Positions 1 to 8,370 of a stretch of 64,000 nucleotides of DNA are shown here, piece by piece. A program made the position numbers and the translations under genes. Below the pieces are notes generated by a model that was not told the DNA's origin, ran no database searches, and saw only the letters and a program-made list of their open reading frames with translations. Position 1 is the stretch's first letter. Each line of letters starts with the position of its first letter. Origin of the DNA: Microbacterium sp. SY138 (GTDB taxonomy: Bacteria; Actinomycetota; Actinomycetes; Actinomycetales; Microbacteriaceae); NCBI RefSeq assembly GCF_039729145.1, contig NZ_CP155793.1, positions 1,860,001 to 1,924,000 of the forward strand, written 5' to 3'.

Positions 1-2516
1 GCATCTACGGCTTCCTGTCGATGCTGGTGAACCTCATCAAGGCCGAGCAGCCGACGCATCTGGCGATCGCCTTCGACACCTCGCGTCATTCGTTCCGCAC
101 GGATGAGTACCCGGAATACAAGGCGACGCGGTCGGAGTCGCCGCAGGAGTTCAAGGGTCAGATCCCTCTCCTTCAGGATTGCCTCGCCGCCATGTCCATC
201 CCGGTCCTGACGAAAGAGGGGATCGAGGCCGATGACATCCTCGCGACCCTCGCGTCGCAGGGCGCGGAGCAGGGCTTCGAAGTGCTCGTCGTCTCCGGCG
301 ACCGCGACACGATCCAGCTCGTCAACGACGATGTCACCCTGCTGTACCCGTCGGTGCAGGGTGTCTCCCAGCTCAAGCGCTACGACCCGTCCACCGTTCA
401 GGAGCGCTACGGGGTGCGACCAGAGCAGTACCCCGACATCGCGGCACTCGTCGGGGAGACGAGCGACAACCTCCCCGGCGTGCCGAAGGTCGGCGAGAAG
501 ACCGCGGTCAAGTGGCTCACGCAGTTCGGCTCGCTCGATGAGCTGATCGCCCGTGCCGATGAGATCAAGGGTGTGGTCGGCGGCAACCTCCGCGACCACA
601 TCGAGGACGTCCGTCGCAACCGCAAGCTCAACCGCCTGCTCACCGACGTCGAGCTTCCGGTCGGCCCCGCCGATCTCGCGGTGGCACCGATCGATCCGCA
701 GGCTGTGCGTGACATCTTCGCGCGCCTCGAGTTCCGCACCCTGTTGCCTCGCGTGTTCGAGGCCGTGGGCGCAGGCGAGGTCGCCGACGACCCCGCATCC
801 GTCGTCGTCCTTCCCGTCCCCGCTGAGGTGACGCCGACCGATCTCGCCACGTGGGCCGCGGCCCAGGAAGGCGACGTCTCTCTGCGCATCACGACCCAAG
901 GCGGGGTCCCCGTGCGCATCGGTGCCGCCACGCTGACCGAGCTCCGCGAGACCGACTGGGCAGACGCCGCCGCCGAAGCGTTGCGCGGATGGATCGAGTC
1001 CGACGCGCCGAAGGTGCTCCACGATGCGAAGCCGCAGGTGAAGGCGCTGATCCGCCAGGGCATCCGCCTCGGCGGGCTCGCCTACGACACGAGCCTGGCT
1101 GGCTGGCTCCTGCGCCCCAGCTTCCCCGACAAGACGCTCTCCGATCTGGTCGAACGCTACCTCGGCGAGAAGCTTCCCGAGGCCGATCCGACGCAGCTCG
1201 TCCCCGAGACGGAGGGGGCCACCCCGTCGCAGGAGGCATGGTTCGCGCTTCGCGTCGCCGATGCGCTTCGTGAAGACATCCCCGAGCCGGTCGCCGCGGT
1301 CCTGGTCGACATCGAGCTCCCGACACTGCTCACCCTCGCCGATATGGAGGTCGCGGGCGTGGCGGTTTCTCACGACGTGCTGTCGACGTTCTCCGGTGAG
1401 CTCGCCACCCGAGCCGAAGGGCTCGCGCAGGAGGCGTTCTCCGTCGTGGGACGGGAGTTCAACCTCGGCTCGCCCAAGCAGCTCCAAGAGGTCCTGTTCG
1501 AAGACCTCCAGCTCCCCAAGACCCGCAAGACCAAGACCGGCTACTCGACGGATGCCGCGGTGCTGGCCGACCTGCAGGAGAGCAATCCCCATCCCTTCCT
1601 GAGCCTTCTGCTGCAGCATCGCGAAGCCACAAAGCTGCGCCAGATCATCGAGTCGCTCGACACGGCCATCGGCGACGACCACCGTGTGCACACGACCTAT
1701 GTGCAGACCGGAAGCCAGACCGGTCGTCTCTCCAGCACCGATCCGAACCTGCAGAACATCCCGGTGCGCACCGAGGAATCTCGCCGCATCCGCAGTGCTT
1801 TCGAAGTCGGCGAGGGGTACGAGTCTCTGCTCACGGCTGACTACTCGCAGATCGAGATGCGCATCATGGCGCACCTGTCCGGTGACGAAGGATTGATCGA
1901 AGCGTTCAACAGCGGAGAAGACCTTCACCGCTTCGTCGGCGCGCGGGTGTTCGGCGTCGAGCCGAGCGACGTCACTGCGGCCATGCGCACCAAGGTGAAG
2001 GCCATGTCGTACGGTCTCGTCTATGGCCTCTCCGCCTTCGGTCTCTCCAAGCAGCTGCGTATCGAGCAGTCCGAGGCCAAGCAGCTCATGGTCGAGTACT
2101 TCGCACGTTTCGGCGCCGTGCGCGACTATCTGCGGGCCTCGGTGATGAAGGCGAAGGAGGTCGGTTACACCGAGACGATCTTCGGTCGCCGTCGCCCGTT
2201 CCCTGACCTGGCGAGTCCGAACCGGGTGCTGCGCGAGAACGCCGAGCGTGCGGCGCTCAACGCTCCGATCCAGGGCAGTGCGGCCGACATCATGAAGATC
2301 GCGCTCCTGCACATCCACGACGATCTCCGGTCCGAGCAGCTCTCCTCTCGCGTGCTGCTGCAGATCCACGACGAACTCGTGGTCGAGGTCGCTCCGGGGG
2401 AGTGGGATGCCACGGAGCGGATCGTGCGCGCCCGGATGGGGGATGCGGCCGAGCTCTCGGTGCCGCTCGACGTGCAGGTCGGACGCGGACGCGACTGGAA
2501 CGAAGCAGCGCACTGA
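1..2516 (+). CDS. polA: DNA polymerase I, 5' end cut by the window edge
   Basis: Replication and repair polymerase that fills gaps and removes RNA primers. The frame is open from base 3 without a stop, so the real start lies upstream of the window; the first visible Met is at base 21. Counting from that Met, the 5'-nuclease domain covers about residues 1-290, with GIEADD at 67-72, SGDRD at 92-96 and the helix-hairpin-helix GVPKVGEKTA at 153-162. The central 3'-5' exonuclease-like domain (about 290-470) shows no DxE-type metal motif, so proofreading is probably lost, as in other actinobacterial PolA. The polymerase part has motif A DYSQIEMRI (Asp about 607), motif B RTKVKAMSYG (about 656) and motif C QIHDELVVEV (about 781). 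The family assignment is secure; only the N-terminus is missing. Confidence 0.97.
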   Translation, partial: IYGFLSMLVNLIKAEQPTHLAIAFDTSRHSFRTDEYPEYKATRSESPQEFKGQIPLLQDCLAAMSIPVLTKEGIEADDILATLASQGAEQGFEVLVVSGDRDTIQLVNDDVTLLYPSVQGVSQLKRYDPSTVQERYGVRPEQYPDIAALVGETSDNLPGVPKVGEKTAVKWLTQFGSLDELIARADEIKGVVGGNLRDHIEDVRRNRKLNRLLTDVELPVGPADLAVAPIDPQAVRDIFARLEFRTLLPRVFEAVGAGEVADDPASVVVLPVPAEVTPTDLATWAAAQEGDVSLRITTQGGVPVRIGAATLTELRETDWADAAAEALRGWIESDAPKVLHDAKPQVKALIRQGIRLGGLAYDTSLAGWLLRPSFPDKTLSDLVERYLGEKLPEADPTQLVPETEGATPSQEAWFALRVADALREDIPEPVAAVLVDIELPTLLTLADMEVAGVAVSHDVLSTFSGELATRAEGLAQEAFSVVGREFNLGSPKQLQEVLFEDLQLPKTRKTKTGYSTDAAVLADLQESNPHPFLSLLLQHREATKLRQIIESLDTAIGDDHRVHTTYVQTGSQTGRLSSTDPNLQNIPVRTEESRRIRSAFEVGEGYESLLTADYSQIEMRIMAHLSGDEGLIEAFNSGEDLHRFVGARVFGVEPSDVTAAMRTKVKAMSYGLVYGLSAFGLSKQLRIEQSEAKQLMVEYFARFGAVRDYLRASVMKAKEVGYTETIFGRRRPFPDLASPNRVLRENAERAALNAPIQGSAADIMKIALLHIHDDLRSEQLSSRVLLQIHDELVVEVAPGEWDATERIVRARMGDAAELSVPLDVQVGRGRDWNEAAH

Positions 2517-2544
2517 GACCCGGCGGCGAGAGGGGGTCGGGGAT

Positions 2545-2550
2545 TAGGCT
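2545..2550 (+). promoter_or_regulatory. -10 element TAGGCT for the DUF885 gene (leaderless)
   Basis: TAGGCT ends 7 bases before the ATG at 2558, so the predicted transcript starts at or one base before the start codon. No Shine-Dalgarno is visible. The spacing matches 16 other genes in this window. Confidence 0.65.
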
Positions 2551-2557
2551 GACAACT

Positions 2558-4234
2558 ATGACTTCAGCTCCCCGCACTCCCTCCGCCATCGACGCCGTCG
2601 CCGATGAATGGGTCGACACGATCGCGGTACTGGCGCCCACTCTCGGGACCTACATCGGCCGCGACGAGGTGAACGATCGCTTCGGTGACCTGAGTCCCGC
2701 GGGGCAGGAAGAGATCGCCGCTGCGACTCGCGCGACACTCGACAGGCTCTCGGCCCTCGAGCCCGTCGACGCGATCGACGAGGTGACCAAGACCGACCTG
2801 GGCGCGGAGCTGCGTCTCGATCTCGAGTTGCACGACGCGAAGTGGCATCTGCGCGATCTCAACGTCATCGCCTCGGCGGCGCAGGATGTGCGCGCGGCCT
2901 TCGATCTGATGCCGACCGCGACCGTCGAGAACTGGGACGTGATCGCGACGAGGCTCGCCGCTGTTCCCGACGCCCTCCGTGGCTACGTCGAGACGCTGCG
3001 CACCGGTATCGCCGAGGGGGTGACGCCGGCACGTCGTCAAGTGATCGAGGTCGCGACGCAGATCGACCGTTACACCGCGGATGACGGATTCTTCGCCGCG
3101 TTCGTCGCGGAGGCCGACCCCGAAGAAGGCCAGCTGCCCGCCTCGCTCGCGCGTACTCTCGCCGACAACTCCGCCGCCGCACGCGTCGCGTACGACGAGC
3201 TGCGCCGCTTCCTCGCGGAGGAACTCGCCCCTGCCGCCGGAGAGGTCGACGCCGTCGGACGCGACCTGTACGCGCTCAACTCCCGTCGCTTCCTCGGGGC
3301 GACGATCGACCTCGACGAAACTTACGAGTGGGGCCGCGAAGAGCTCGCGCGCATGGTGGCGGAGCAGACCGCGATCGCGAATGAGATCCTGCCGGGGGCC
3401 TCCGTCGAAGAGGCCGTGGCCCACCTCGAAGCCGACCCCGCCCGCAAGCTCGTGGGCACCGACGCTCTCCAGAAGTGGATGCAGGAGACGAGCGATCGCG
3501 CGGTCGCCGAACTCGGAGCCTCCCACTTCGACATCCCCGAGGCGATCCACACGCTCGAGTGCATGATCGCGCCCACCCAGGAAGGTGGCATCTACTACAC
3601 GGGCCCGACCGACGACTTCTCGCGTCCCGGTCGTATGTGGTGGTCCGTTCCCGAGGGCGTCACGGAGTTCGACACCTGGCGAGAGCTCACCACCGTCTTT
3701 CATGAGGGCGTGCCGGGCCACCACCTGCAGATCGCCCAGGCCGTGTACAACCGGGCCGAGCTCAACTCCTGGCGCCGGCTGTTGGCCGGCACCTCGGGCC
3801 ACGCCGAGGGGTGGGCCCTGTACGCCGAGCGTCTGATGGAGCAGCTCGGCTACCTCGACGATCCCGCCGATCGACTCGGCATGCTCGACGGGCAGCGTAT
3901 GCGGGCGGCCCGTGTGGTGCTCGACATCGGCGTACACCTGGGCAAGCCACGTCTCGATGGCACGGGAGTGTGGGATGCGGAGTATGCGCTCGACTTCATG
4001 CGCCAGAACGTGAACATGTCGGATCAGTTCGTGCAGTTCGAGGTGAACCGCTACCTCGGCTGGCCGGGGCAGGCTCCGTCGTACAAGGTCGGTCAGCGCA
4101 TCTGGGAGCAGGTGCGTGACGGCGTCCGTGCGGCGGAGGGCGACGCCTTCTCCTTCAAGGGCTTCCACAAGCGCGCGCTCGACATGGGCGGGGTCGGCCT
4201 CGACACGCTGCGCAGCGCGCTGCTTCCGCGCTGA
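2558..4234 (+). CDS. DUF885 family protein, putative zinc metallopeptidase
   Basis: A 558-residue member of the DUF885 family, whose members resemble gluzincin metallopeptidases; the substrate is unknown. The key motif is HEGVPGHHLQ from about residue 382, a variant HExxxxHH zinc site, followed about 30 residues later by HAEGWALYAE, which likely supplies the third ligand. There is no signal peptide, so it is probably cytoplasmic. The ATG at 2558 was chosen because a TAGGCT -10 element sits 7 bases upstream; the open frame extends further 5' into the end of polA, but that part does not resemble the family. It follows polA on the same strand but has its own promoter. Peptidase activity is inferred from the motif, not established. 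Confidence 0.85.
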   Translation: MTSAPRTPSAIDAVADEWVDTIAVLAPTLGTYIGRDEVNDRFGDLSPAGQEEIAAATRATLDRLSALEPVDAIDEVTKTDLGAELRLDLELHDAKWHLRDLNVIASAAQDVRAAFDLMPTATVENWDVIATRLAAVPDALRGYVETLRTGIAEGVTPARRQVIEVATQIDRYTADDGFFAAFVAEADPEEGQLPASLARTLADNSAAARVAYDELRRFLAEELAPAAGEVDAVGRDLYALNSRRFLGATIDLDETYEWGREELARMVAEQTAIANEILPGASVEEAVAHLEADPARKLVGTDALQKWMQETSDRAVAELGASHFDIPEAIHTLECMIAPTQEGGIYYTGPTDDFSRPGRMWWSVPEGVTEFDTWRELTTVFHEGVPGHHLQIAQAVYNRAELNSWRRLLAGTSGHAEGWALYAERLMEQLGYLDDPADRLGMLDGQRMRAARVVLDIGVHLGKPRLDGTGVWDAEYALDFMRQNVNMSDQFVQFEVNRYLGWPGQAPSYKVGQRIWEQVRDGVRAAEGDAFSFKGFHKRALDMGGVGLDTLRSALLPR

Positions 4235-4263
4235 CGGGAATGCGATTCGATCGCCGCGTGTTC

Positions 4264-4275
4264 ATTCACCTGAAT
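4264..4275. promoter_or_regulatory. Small dyad ATTCA-CC-TGAAT before the LLM oxidoreductase
   Basis: ATTCACCTGAAT is a 5-bp inverted repeat around a 2-base centre. It lies in an AT-richer patch directly upstream of the GAGAGGG ribosome binding site and ATG at 4289. The position would suit a repressor, but no regulator gene is adjacent. Confidence 0.3.
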
Positions 4276-4288
4276 AGAGAGGGATGAC

Positions 4289-5323
4289 ATGGGCATCGAA
4301 TTCGGGCTGGACACCTTCGGGGACATCACGAGGGACACAGACGGAGAGCTCCTCACCGGAGCGCAGACCATCCGCAACGTCGTGGAGCAGGCAGAGCTCG
4401 CCGACACGGTGGGCGTGGACTTCTTCGGGGTGGGGGAGCACCACCGCGCCGAGTTCGCGGTGTCCGCGCCGGAGATGGTGCTGGCCGCGATCGCGGCTCG
4501 CACGGAACACATCCGACTGGGCACCGCGGTGACCGTGTTGTCCTCCGACGATCCGGTACGCGTGTTCGAACGCTTCTCGACGCTGGACGCGCTTTCGGAC
4601 GGTCGCGCCGAGGTCGTTCTCGGGCGCGGATCCTTCATCGAGTCTTTCCCCCTGTTCGGCTACGACCTCCGCGACTACGACGCACTGTTCGAGCAGAAGC
4701 TGGAGCTCTTCGTCGAGCTGCTCAAGGAAGAGCCCGTGACGTGGTCGGGCACGATGCGGGCGTCGCTCGACAACGCAAATGTGTTCCCCAAGACCGAGAA
4801 GGGCCTGCGTACCTGGGTCGGTGTCGGTGGAAGCCCGGAGTCCGTCGTGCGCGTCGCGCGTCACGGCCTGGGGCTGATGCTCGCGATCATCGGGGGACCG
4901 GCCCATCGGTTCAAGCCGTTCGTCGACCTCTACCACCGCTCCGTGGCGTCGTTCGGCACGACCTCGCACCCCGTCTCCGTTCATTCCCCGGGCCACATCG
5001 CCGAGACCGACGCGGAGGCCTGGGACGCGGCGTACTCCGGATTCGAGGCGATGAACAACACCATCGGCCGCGAGCGCGGCTGGCCGGCATACAGCCGCGC
5101 GCGTTTCCAGAACGATGTCGGTCCGGAAGGGGCGATCTACGCGGGCTCACCGGATCGAGTCGCCGCGAAGATCGCCGACACGATCACGACCTTGGGTCTC
5201 GGACGGTTCGACCTGAAGTACGCGACAGGTACCCTGTCGCACGAGTCGATGATGCGCAGTATCGAGCTGTACGGCACCGAGGTCATCCCGCGGGTGCGCA
5301 AGATCCTCGCCGCGCACGACTGA
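4289..5323 (+). CDS. LLM class flavin-dependent oxidoreductase
   Basis: A 344-residue luciferase-like (TIM-barrel) monooxygenase that would use reduced FMN or F420; the substrate cannot be told from sequence. Family features include the N-terminal GIEFGLDTFGD strand, GVGEHH near residues 50-55, the RIRLGTAVTV-like segment (IRLGTAVTVLSSDDPVRV here) and the GRAEVVLGRGS phosphate-binding region. The ATG is supported by GAGAGGG 6 bases upstream. The length is normal for the family, and it closely resembles the subfamily often found as single genes in actinobacteria. It stands alone between DUF885 and an MFS gene. A 5-bp dyad lies between the promoter region and the ribosome binding site. Confidence 0.88.
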   Translation: MGIEFGLDTFGDITRDTDGELLTGAQTIRNVVEQAELADTVGVDFFGVGEHHRAEFAVSAPEMVLAAIAARTEHIRLGTAVTVLSSDDPVRVFERFSTLDALSDGRAEVVLGRGSFIESFPLFGYDLRDYDALFEQKLELFVELLKEEPVTWSGTMRASLDNANVFPKTEKGLRTWVGVGGSPESVVRVARHGLGLMLAIIGGPAHRFKPFVDLYHRSVASFGTTSHPVSVHSPGHIAETDAEAWDAAYSGFEAMNNTIGRERGWPAYSRARFQNDVGPEGAIYAGSPDRVAAKIADTITTLGLGRFDLKYATGTLSHESMMRSIELYGTEVIPRVRKILAAHD

Positions 5324-5357
5324 CGACATCTCGCGCGGCCTGTCCGGCGCTCGGCTC

Positions 5358-5363
5358 TACGAT
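5358..5363 (+). promoter_or_regulatory. -10 element TACGAT for the MFS gene (leaderless)
   Basis: TACGAT ends 7 bases before the ATG at 5371. It favours that ATG over the in-frame ATG at 5362, which would overlap the -10 element itself. Confidence 0.55.
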
Positions 5364-5370
5364 GAGGAGC

Positions 5371-6723
5371 ATGGCCAACACCGCCCTGCCGAGCCGCTCA
5401 TCGCTGGCCGAGCGCCTGGACGTCCTGCCGTTCACGCGTCGACACCTCCGGCTGCTCACCGGATCCGGGCTCGGATGGGCCCTGGACGCGATGGATGTCG
5501 GTCTGATCTCCTTCATCCTCGCGGCCCTCACGCAGCAGTGGGGACTGACCAAGGGCGAGGCGGGGTGGATCGCCTCGGTCGGTTTCATTGGGATGGCCAT
5601 CGGTGCGACGCTCGGCGGTCTGCTGGCCGATCGCTTCGGTCGCCGCCAGGTGTTCGCCCTCACCCTGCTCGTGTACGGCATCGCGACCGGGGCCAGCGCG
5701 CTCGTCGGCGGAATCGCAGCACTCCTCGTGCTGCGATTCCTCGTCGGGCTTGGTCTCGGTGCCGAGCTCCCGGTCGCGTCGACGTACGTGAGCGAGTTCG
5801 CTCCTGCTCGAATCCGCGGTCGTCTGATCGTCGTGTTGGAGGCCTTCTGGGCGCTCGGATGGACGGCAGCCGCCGTCATCGGGTTCCTGGTCATCCCGGC
5901 GTCCGACGACGGTTGGCGCTGGGCCTTCGCGCTCGGCGCGATTCCTGCCGTGTATGCCCTGTTCGTGCGGTGGCGGATGCCCGAGTCTCCGCGATGGCTC
6001 GCCTCGCGCGGACGCATCGCGGAAGCTGAACGAATCGTCTCGGCCTTCGAGGCTGATGCCGGTGTGGGGACGGCCCCGGCCATTCGGAAGGAGCCGGCGT
6101 CCCGCGCGATCGCGGTCACGGCTCGGGCCCGCCTCGCCACGCTCTGGAACCCCGAGTTCCGCCTGCGCACCCTCTGCCTCTGGGTGGTGTGGCTGGGCGT
6201 GAACTTCGCCTACTACGGCGCGTTCATCTGGATTCCGAGCATCCTCGTGGACGCCGGGTTCGATCTCGTCCGCTCGTTCGGATTCACACTGATCATCACG
6301 CTCGCGCAGCTTCCGGGATACGCGGTCGCCGCGTGGCTGATCGAGGTCTGGGGGCGACGGCTGACCCTGTCGGTGTTCCTTCTGGGGTCGGCCGTCTCGG
6401 CTGTGATCTTCGGCACGGCCACGACCGAGGGGGCGATCATCGCTGCGGGCATGGCTCTGTCTTTCTTCAACCTCGGTGCCTGGGGCGCGCTGTACGCCGT
6501 CACGCCCGAGATCTATCCGACGTCGTTGCGGGGAACGGGCGCGGGCTGGGCCGCCGGGGTCGGCCGCATCGCATCGATCGTGGCGCCGCTTTCCGTACCG
6601 GTCCTTCTGATCGCCGGTGGGGCTCCGCTGCTGTTCGCCGTGTTCGGCGTGTGCTTCCTCGGTGCGGCCGCCGCGGCATGGGGGCTCGTCGATCGGGGTG
6701 GTCAGGCTCTCGACGACCGTTGA
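5371..6723 (+). CDS. MFS transporter, sugar/aromatic-acid porter type
   Basis: A 450-residue inner-membrane transporter with about 12 hydrophobic segments. Signature motifs are ADRFGRRQVF in the first cytoplasmic loop, the PESPRWL box after the sixth helix, and PEIYPTSLRGTG near the C-terminus. Together they place it among the sugar-porter and aromatic-acid:H+ symporter branches. The substrate is unknown. An upstream in-frame ATG at 5362 exists, but a -10 hexamer lies over it, so 5371 is preferred. It is followed on the same strand by an SGNH hydrolase with its own promoter, so the two are not clearly an operon. Confidence 0.88.
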   Translation: MANTALPSRSSLAERLDVLPFTRRHLRLLTGSGLGWALDAMDVGLISFILAALTQQWGLTKGEAGWIASVGFIGMAIGATLGGLLADRFGRRQVFALTLLVYGIATGASALVGGIAALLVLRFLVGLGLGAELPVASTYVSEFAPARIRGRLIVVLEAFWALGWTAAAVIGFLVIPASDDGWRWAFALGAIPAVYALFVRWRMPESPRWLASRGRIAEAERIVSAFEADAGVGTAPAIRKEPASRAIAVTARARLATLWNPEFRLRTLCLWVVWLGVNFAYYGAFIWIPSILVDAGFDLVRSFGFTLIITLAQLPGYAVAAWLIEVWGRRLTLSVFLLGSAVSAVIFGTATTEGAIIAAGMALSFFNLGAWGALYAVTPEIYPTSLRGTGAGWAAGVGRIASIVAPLSVPVLLIAGGAPLLFAVFGVCFLGAAAAAWGLVDRGGQALDDR

Positions 6724-6745
6724 CGCCGCGCGTCGTGAGCCGCAA

Positions 6746-6751
6746 TAGGCT
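6746..6751 (+). promoter_or_regulatory. -10 element TAGGCT for the SGNH hydrolase gene (leaderless)
   Basis: TAGGCT ends exactly 6 bases before the ATG at 6758, so transcription would begin on the A of the start codon. Confidence 0.7.
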
Positions 6752-6757
6752 GGGACG

Positions 6758-7513
6758 ATGGCAGATGTGCGGTTCGTGGCGATCGGCGACTCGTTCACCG
6801 AGGGGGTCGGTGACGTTCTTCCGGATGGGCGGGAGCGCGGCTGGGCCGATCTCGCGGCCCAAGGCTGGGCGGACGCGGCGGGCCACTCCATCCAGTACGC
6901 GAACCTCGCGATCAGGGGCAAGCTCGCCTGGCCGATCGTCGAGCAGCAGCTCGAACCCGCGCTCGCCCTGCGCCCGACGCATCTCTCCTTCAACGGCGGT
7001 GGCAACGACATGCTGCGCCCGCGCACCGATGTCGAGCACATCGCCGATGCCTTCAGCCGAGTGCTGCGTCGGTGCGATGAGGAGGGCGTGACCATGATCC
7101 TGCTCTCGGGTGCCAATCCCAGCGGGCAGCTCCCGATGGGCTCCCTCGTCCAGCGGCGCGGCGATCTGCTCTCCGACGCGGTGCTCCGGCGGATCGAAGA
7201 GCGCCCCGACGTGGTCCGAGCACTCAATTGGCCGGATCGTGAGCTCTCGCGCGGTGCGTACTGGGCGGATGACCGTCTGCACATGAACGCTGCGGGTCAC
7301 CACCGTGTCGCTGCCCGCGTGCTGCACGCGCTCGGTTTCGAGCCCCCGGCGACATGGTGGGCCCCGAATGATCGACTGGGTACCGGGCCATCGGGGCTCG
7401 CCTACTACCGGGAGTTCGTCGGTCCCTGGGTCCGCCGACGCGTGACGCGCACCTCGTCGGGCGATGGCCGCACGGCGAAGTACCCGTCCTGGGTCGAACG
7501 AGTGCCCTCGTGA
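6758..7513 (+). CDS. SGNH/GDSL hydrolase, copy 1
   Basis: A 251-residue esterase or lipase-type hydrolase with the SGNH fold. Block I is GDSFTEG at residues 10-16 with nucleophile Ser12; block III is the GGGND stretch near residue 80; the C-terminal Asp-His pair sits in ADDRLHMNAAGHH around 168-180. There is no signal peptide, so it is probably intracellular. It is paralogous to the protein at 38199-39041. Both share the catalytic blocks and a C-terminal tail pattern PWVxRR...SSGD...AK.P that is not part of the catalytic core. The physiological ester is unknown. Confidence 0.88.
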   Translation: MADVRFVAIGDSFTEGVGDVLPDGRERGWADLAAQGWADAAGHSIQYANLAIRGKLAWPIVEQQLEPALALRPTHLSFNGGGNDMLRPRTDVEHIADAFSRVLRRCDEEGVTMILLSGANPSGQLPMGSLVQRRGDLLSDAVLRRIEERPDVVRALNWPDRELSRGAYWADDRLHMNAAGHHRVAARVLHALGFEPPATWWAPNDRLGTGPSGLAYYREFVGPWVRRRVTRTSSGDGRTAKYPSWVERVPS

Positions 7514-7544
7514 TGCGAAGCGGTTCCTCGGTTGCGGGGGATCG

Positions 7545-8291
7545 GTGAGCGACTTCGAATTGGCGCGTATACCCGCCGGTGTTCTGACGCTGCACGATGC
7601 GCGTCGTGACGAGCGGCGTGATGTGACACTCGAGCCGTTCCGGATCGGTGTGTATCCGGTGACGGAGGAGCAGCTCACCGAGGTGCTGGGCATCCCGGTG
7701 CGCCACCCGCGTCGCCCCGCCGCCGACCTCAGTTGGTTGCGCGCGGTCCACTTCTGCAACGCCGCATCCGAATGGGAGGGCCTGGATCGGGTCTATCTGT
7801 TCGATGGCGAGGAGGTGACCTGGGACACGACCGCCGACGGGTACCGGCTCCCCACAGAAGCGGAGTGGGAGTTCGCCTGCCGCGCCGGGTCGACAGGTCC
7901 GCACTATGCGCCTCTTGCCGATGCGGCATGGACGAGTGCGGACGGGGTGTCCTCTCCGCAGGACATCGGCGGCAAGCTGCCGAACCTCAACGGTCTCTTC
8001 GACACGCTCGGCAACGTCTGGGAGTGGTGCTGGGACCTGTTGGATCCCGCCCGTTATGACGACTACCGTGTCTTCCGCGGCGGCGGGTTCGCCGACGACG
8101 CGTGGAGCGTGCGGGCATCGGTGCGTCGCGGGGGCGCGCCGCGCATGCATCACGAGGATGTCGGGCTCCGACTGGCGCGGGGTGCGTTCGACACGGTCGA
8201 CGGTGCACAGGGCTGGTCCGCGCGCGCGGACCGCGAACGTGCTGTCCGGAATGGACCGTTGCCTTCCGGATGGACGCCTCGTCGGAGCTGA
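7545..8291 (+). CDS. Formylglycine-generating-enzyme-like (SUMF1 fold) protein without the catalytic cysteines
   Basis: A 248-residue protein with a C-type-lectin/SUMF1-like fold. Motifs in order are GVYPVTEEQL near 35, RLPTEAEWEFACR at 101-113, GNVWEWCWD from 156, and RVFRGGGFADDAWSVRASVRRG from 175. True formylglycine-generating enzymes carry two catalytic cysteines after the RGGSW motif; this stretch has none, and the usual end GFRCA reads GLRLAR. It therefore probably does not activate sulfatases and may be a binding or structural relative. The GTG at 7545 begins VSDFELARIPAG, the normal family N-terminus; the frame is open upstream but overlaps the previous gene. No sulfatase gene is nearby. 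Confidence 0.75.
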   Translation: MSDFELARIPAGVLTLHDARRDERRDVTLEPFRIGVYPVTEEQLTEVLGIPVRHPRRPAADLSWLRAVHFCNAASEWEGLDRVYLFDGEEVTWDTTADGYRLPTEAEWEFACRAGSTGPHYAPLADAAWTSADGVSSPQDIGGKLPNLNGLFDTLGNVWEWCWDLLDPARYDDYRVFRGGGFADDAWSVRASVRRGGAPRMHHEDVGLRLARGAFDTVDGAQGWSARADRERAVRNGPLPSGWTPRRS

Positions 8292-8370
8292 GACGCCGGT
8301 ACCGCGCGGCCTCGGTGTCCGCATCAGTCCACGTTTTGTCCTGACATCCCGCGGATGGAAAGCTGGGGAC

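Noticed and set aside
2564..4168. A 534-codon minus-strand frame opposite the DUF885 gene
   Set aside because: Composition is His/Arg/Glu-rich without motifs, it mirrors the sense codons, and the plus-strand protein has an intact metal site.
5398..7284. A 628-codon minus-strand frame opposite the MFS and SGNH genes
   Set aside because: It spans two unrelated sense genes and their promoter, so it cannot be a real protein-coding unit.
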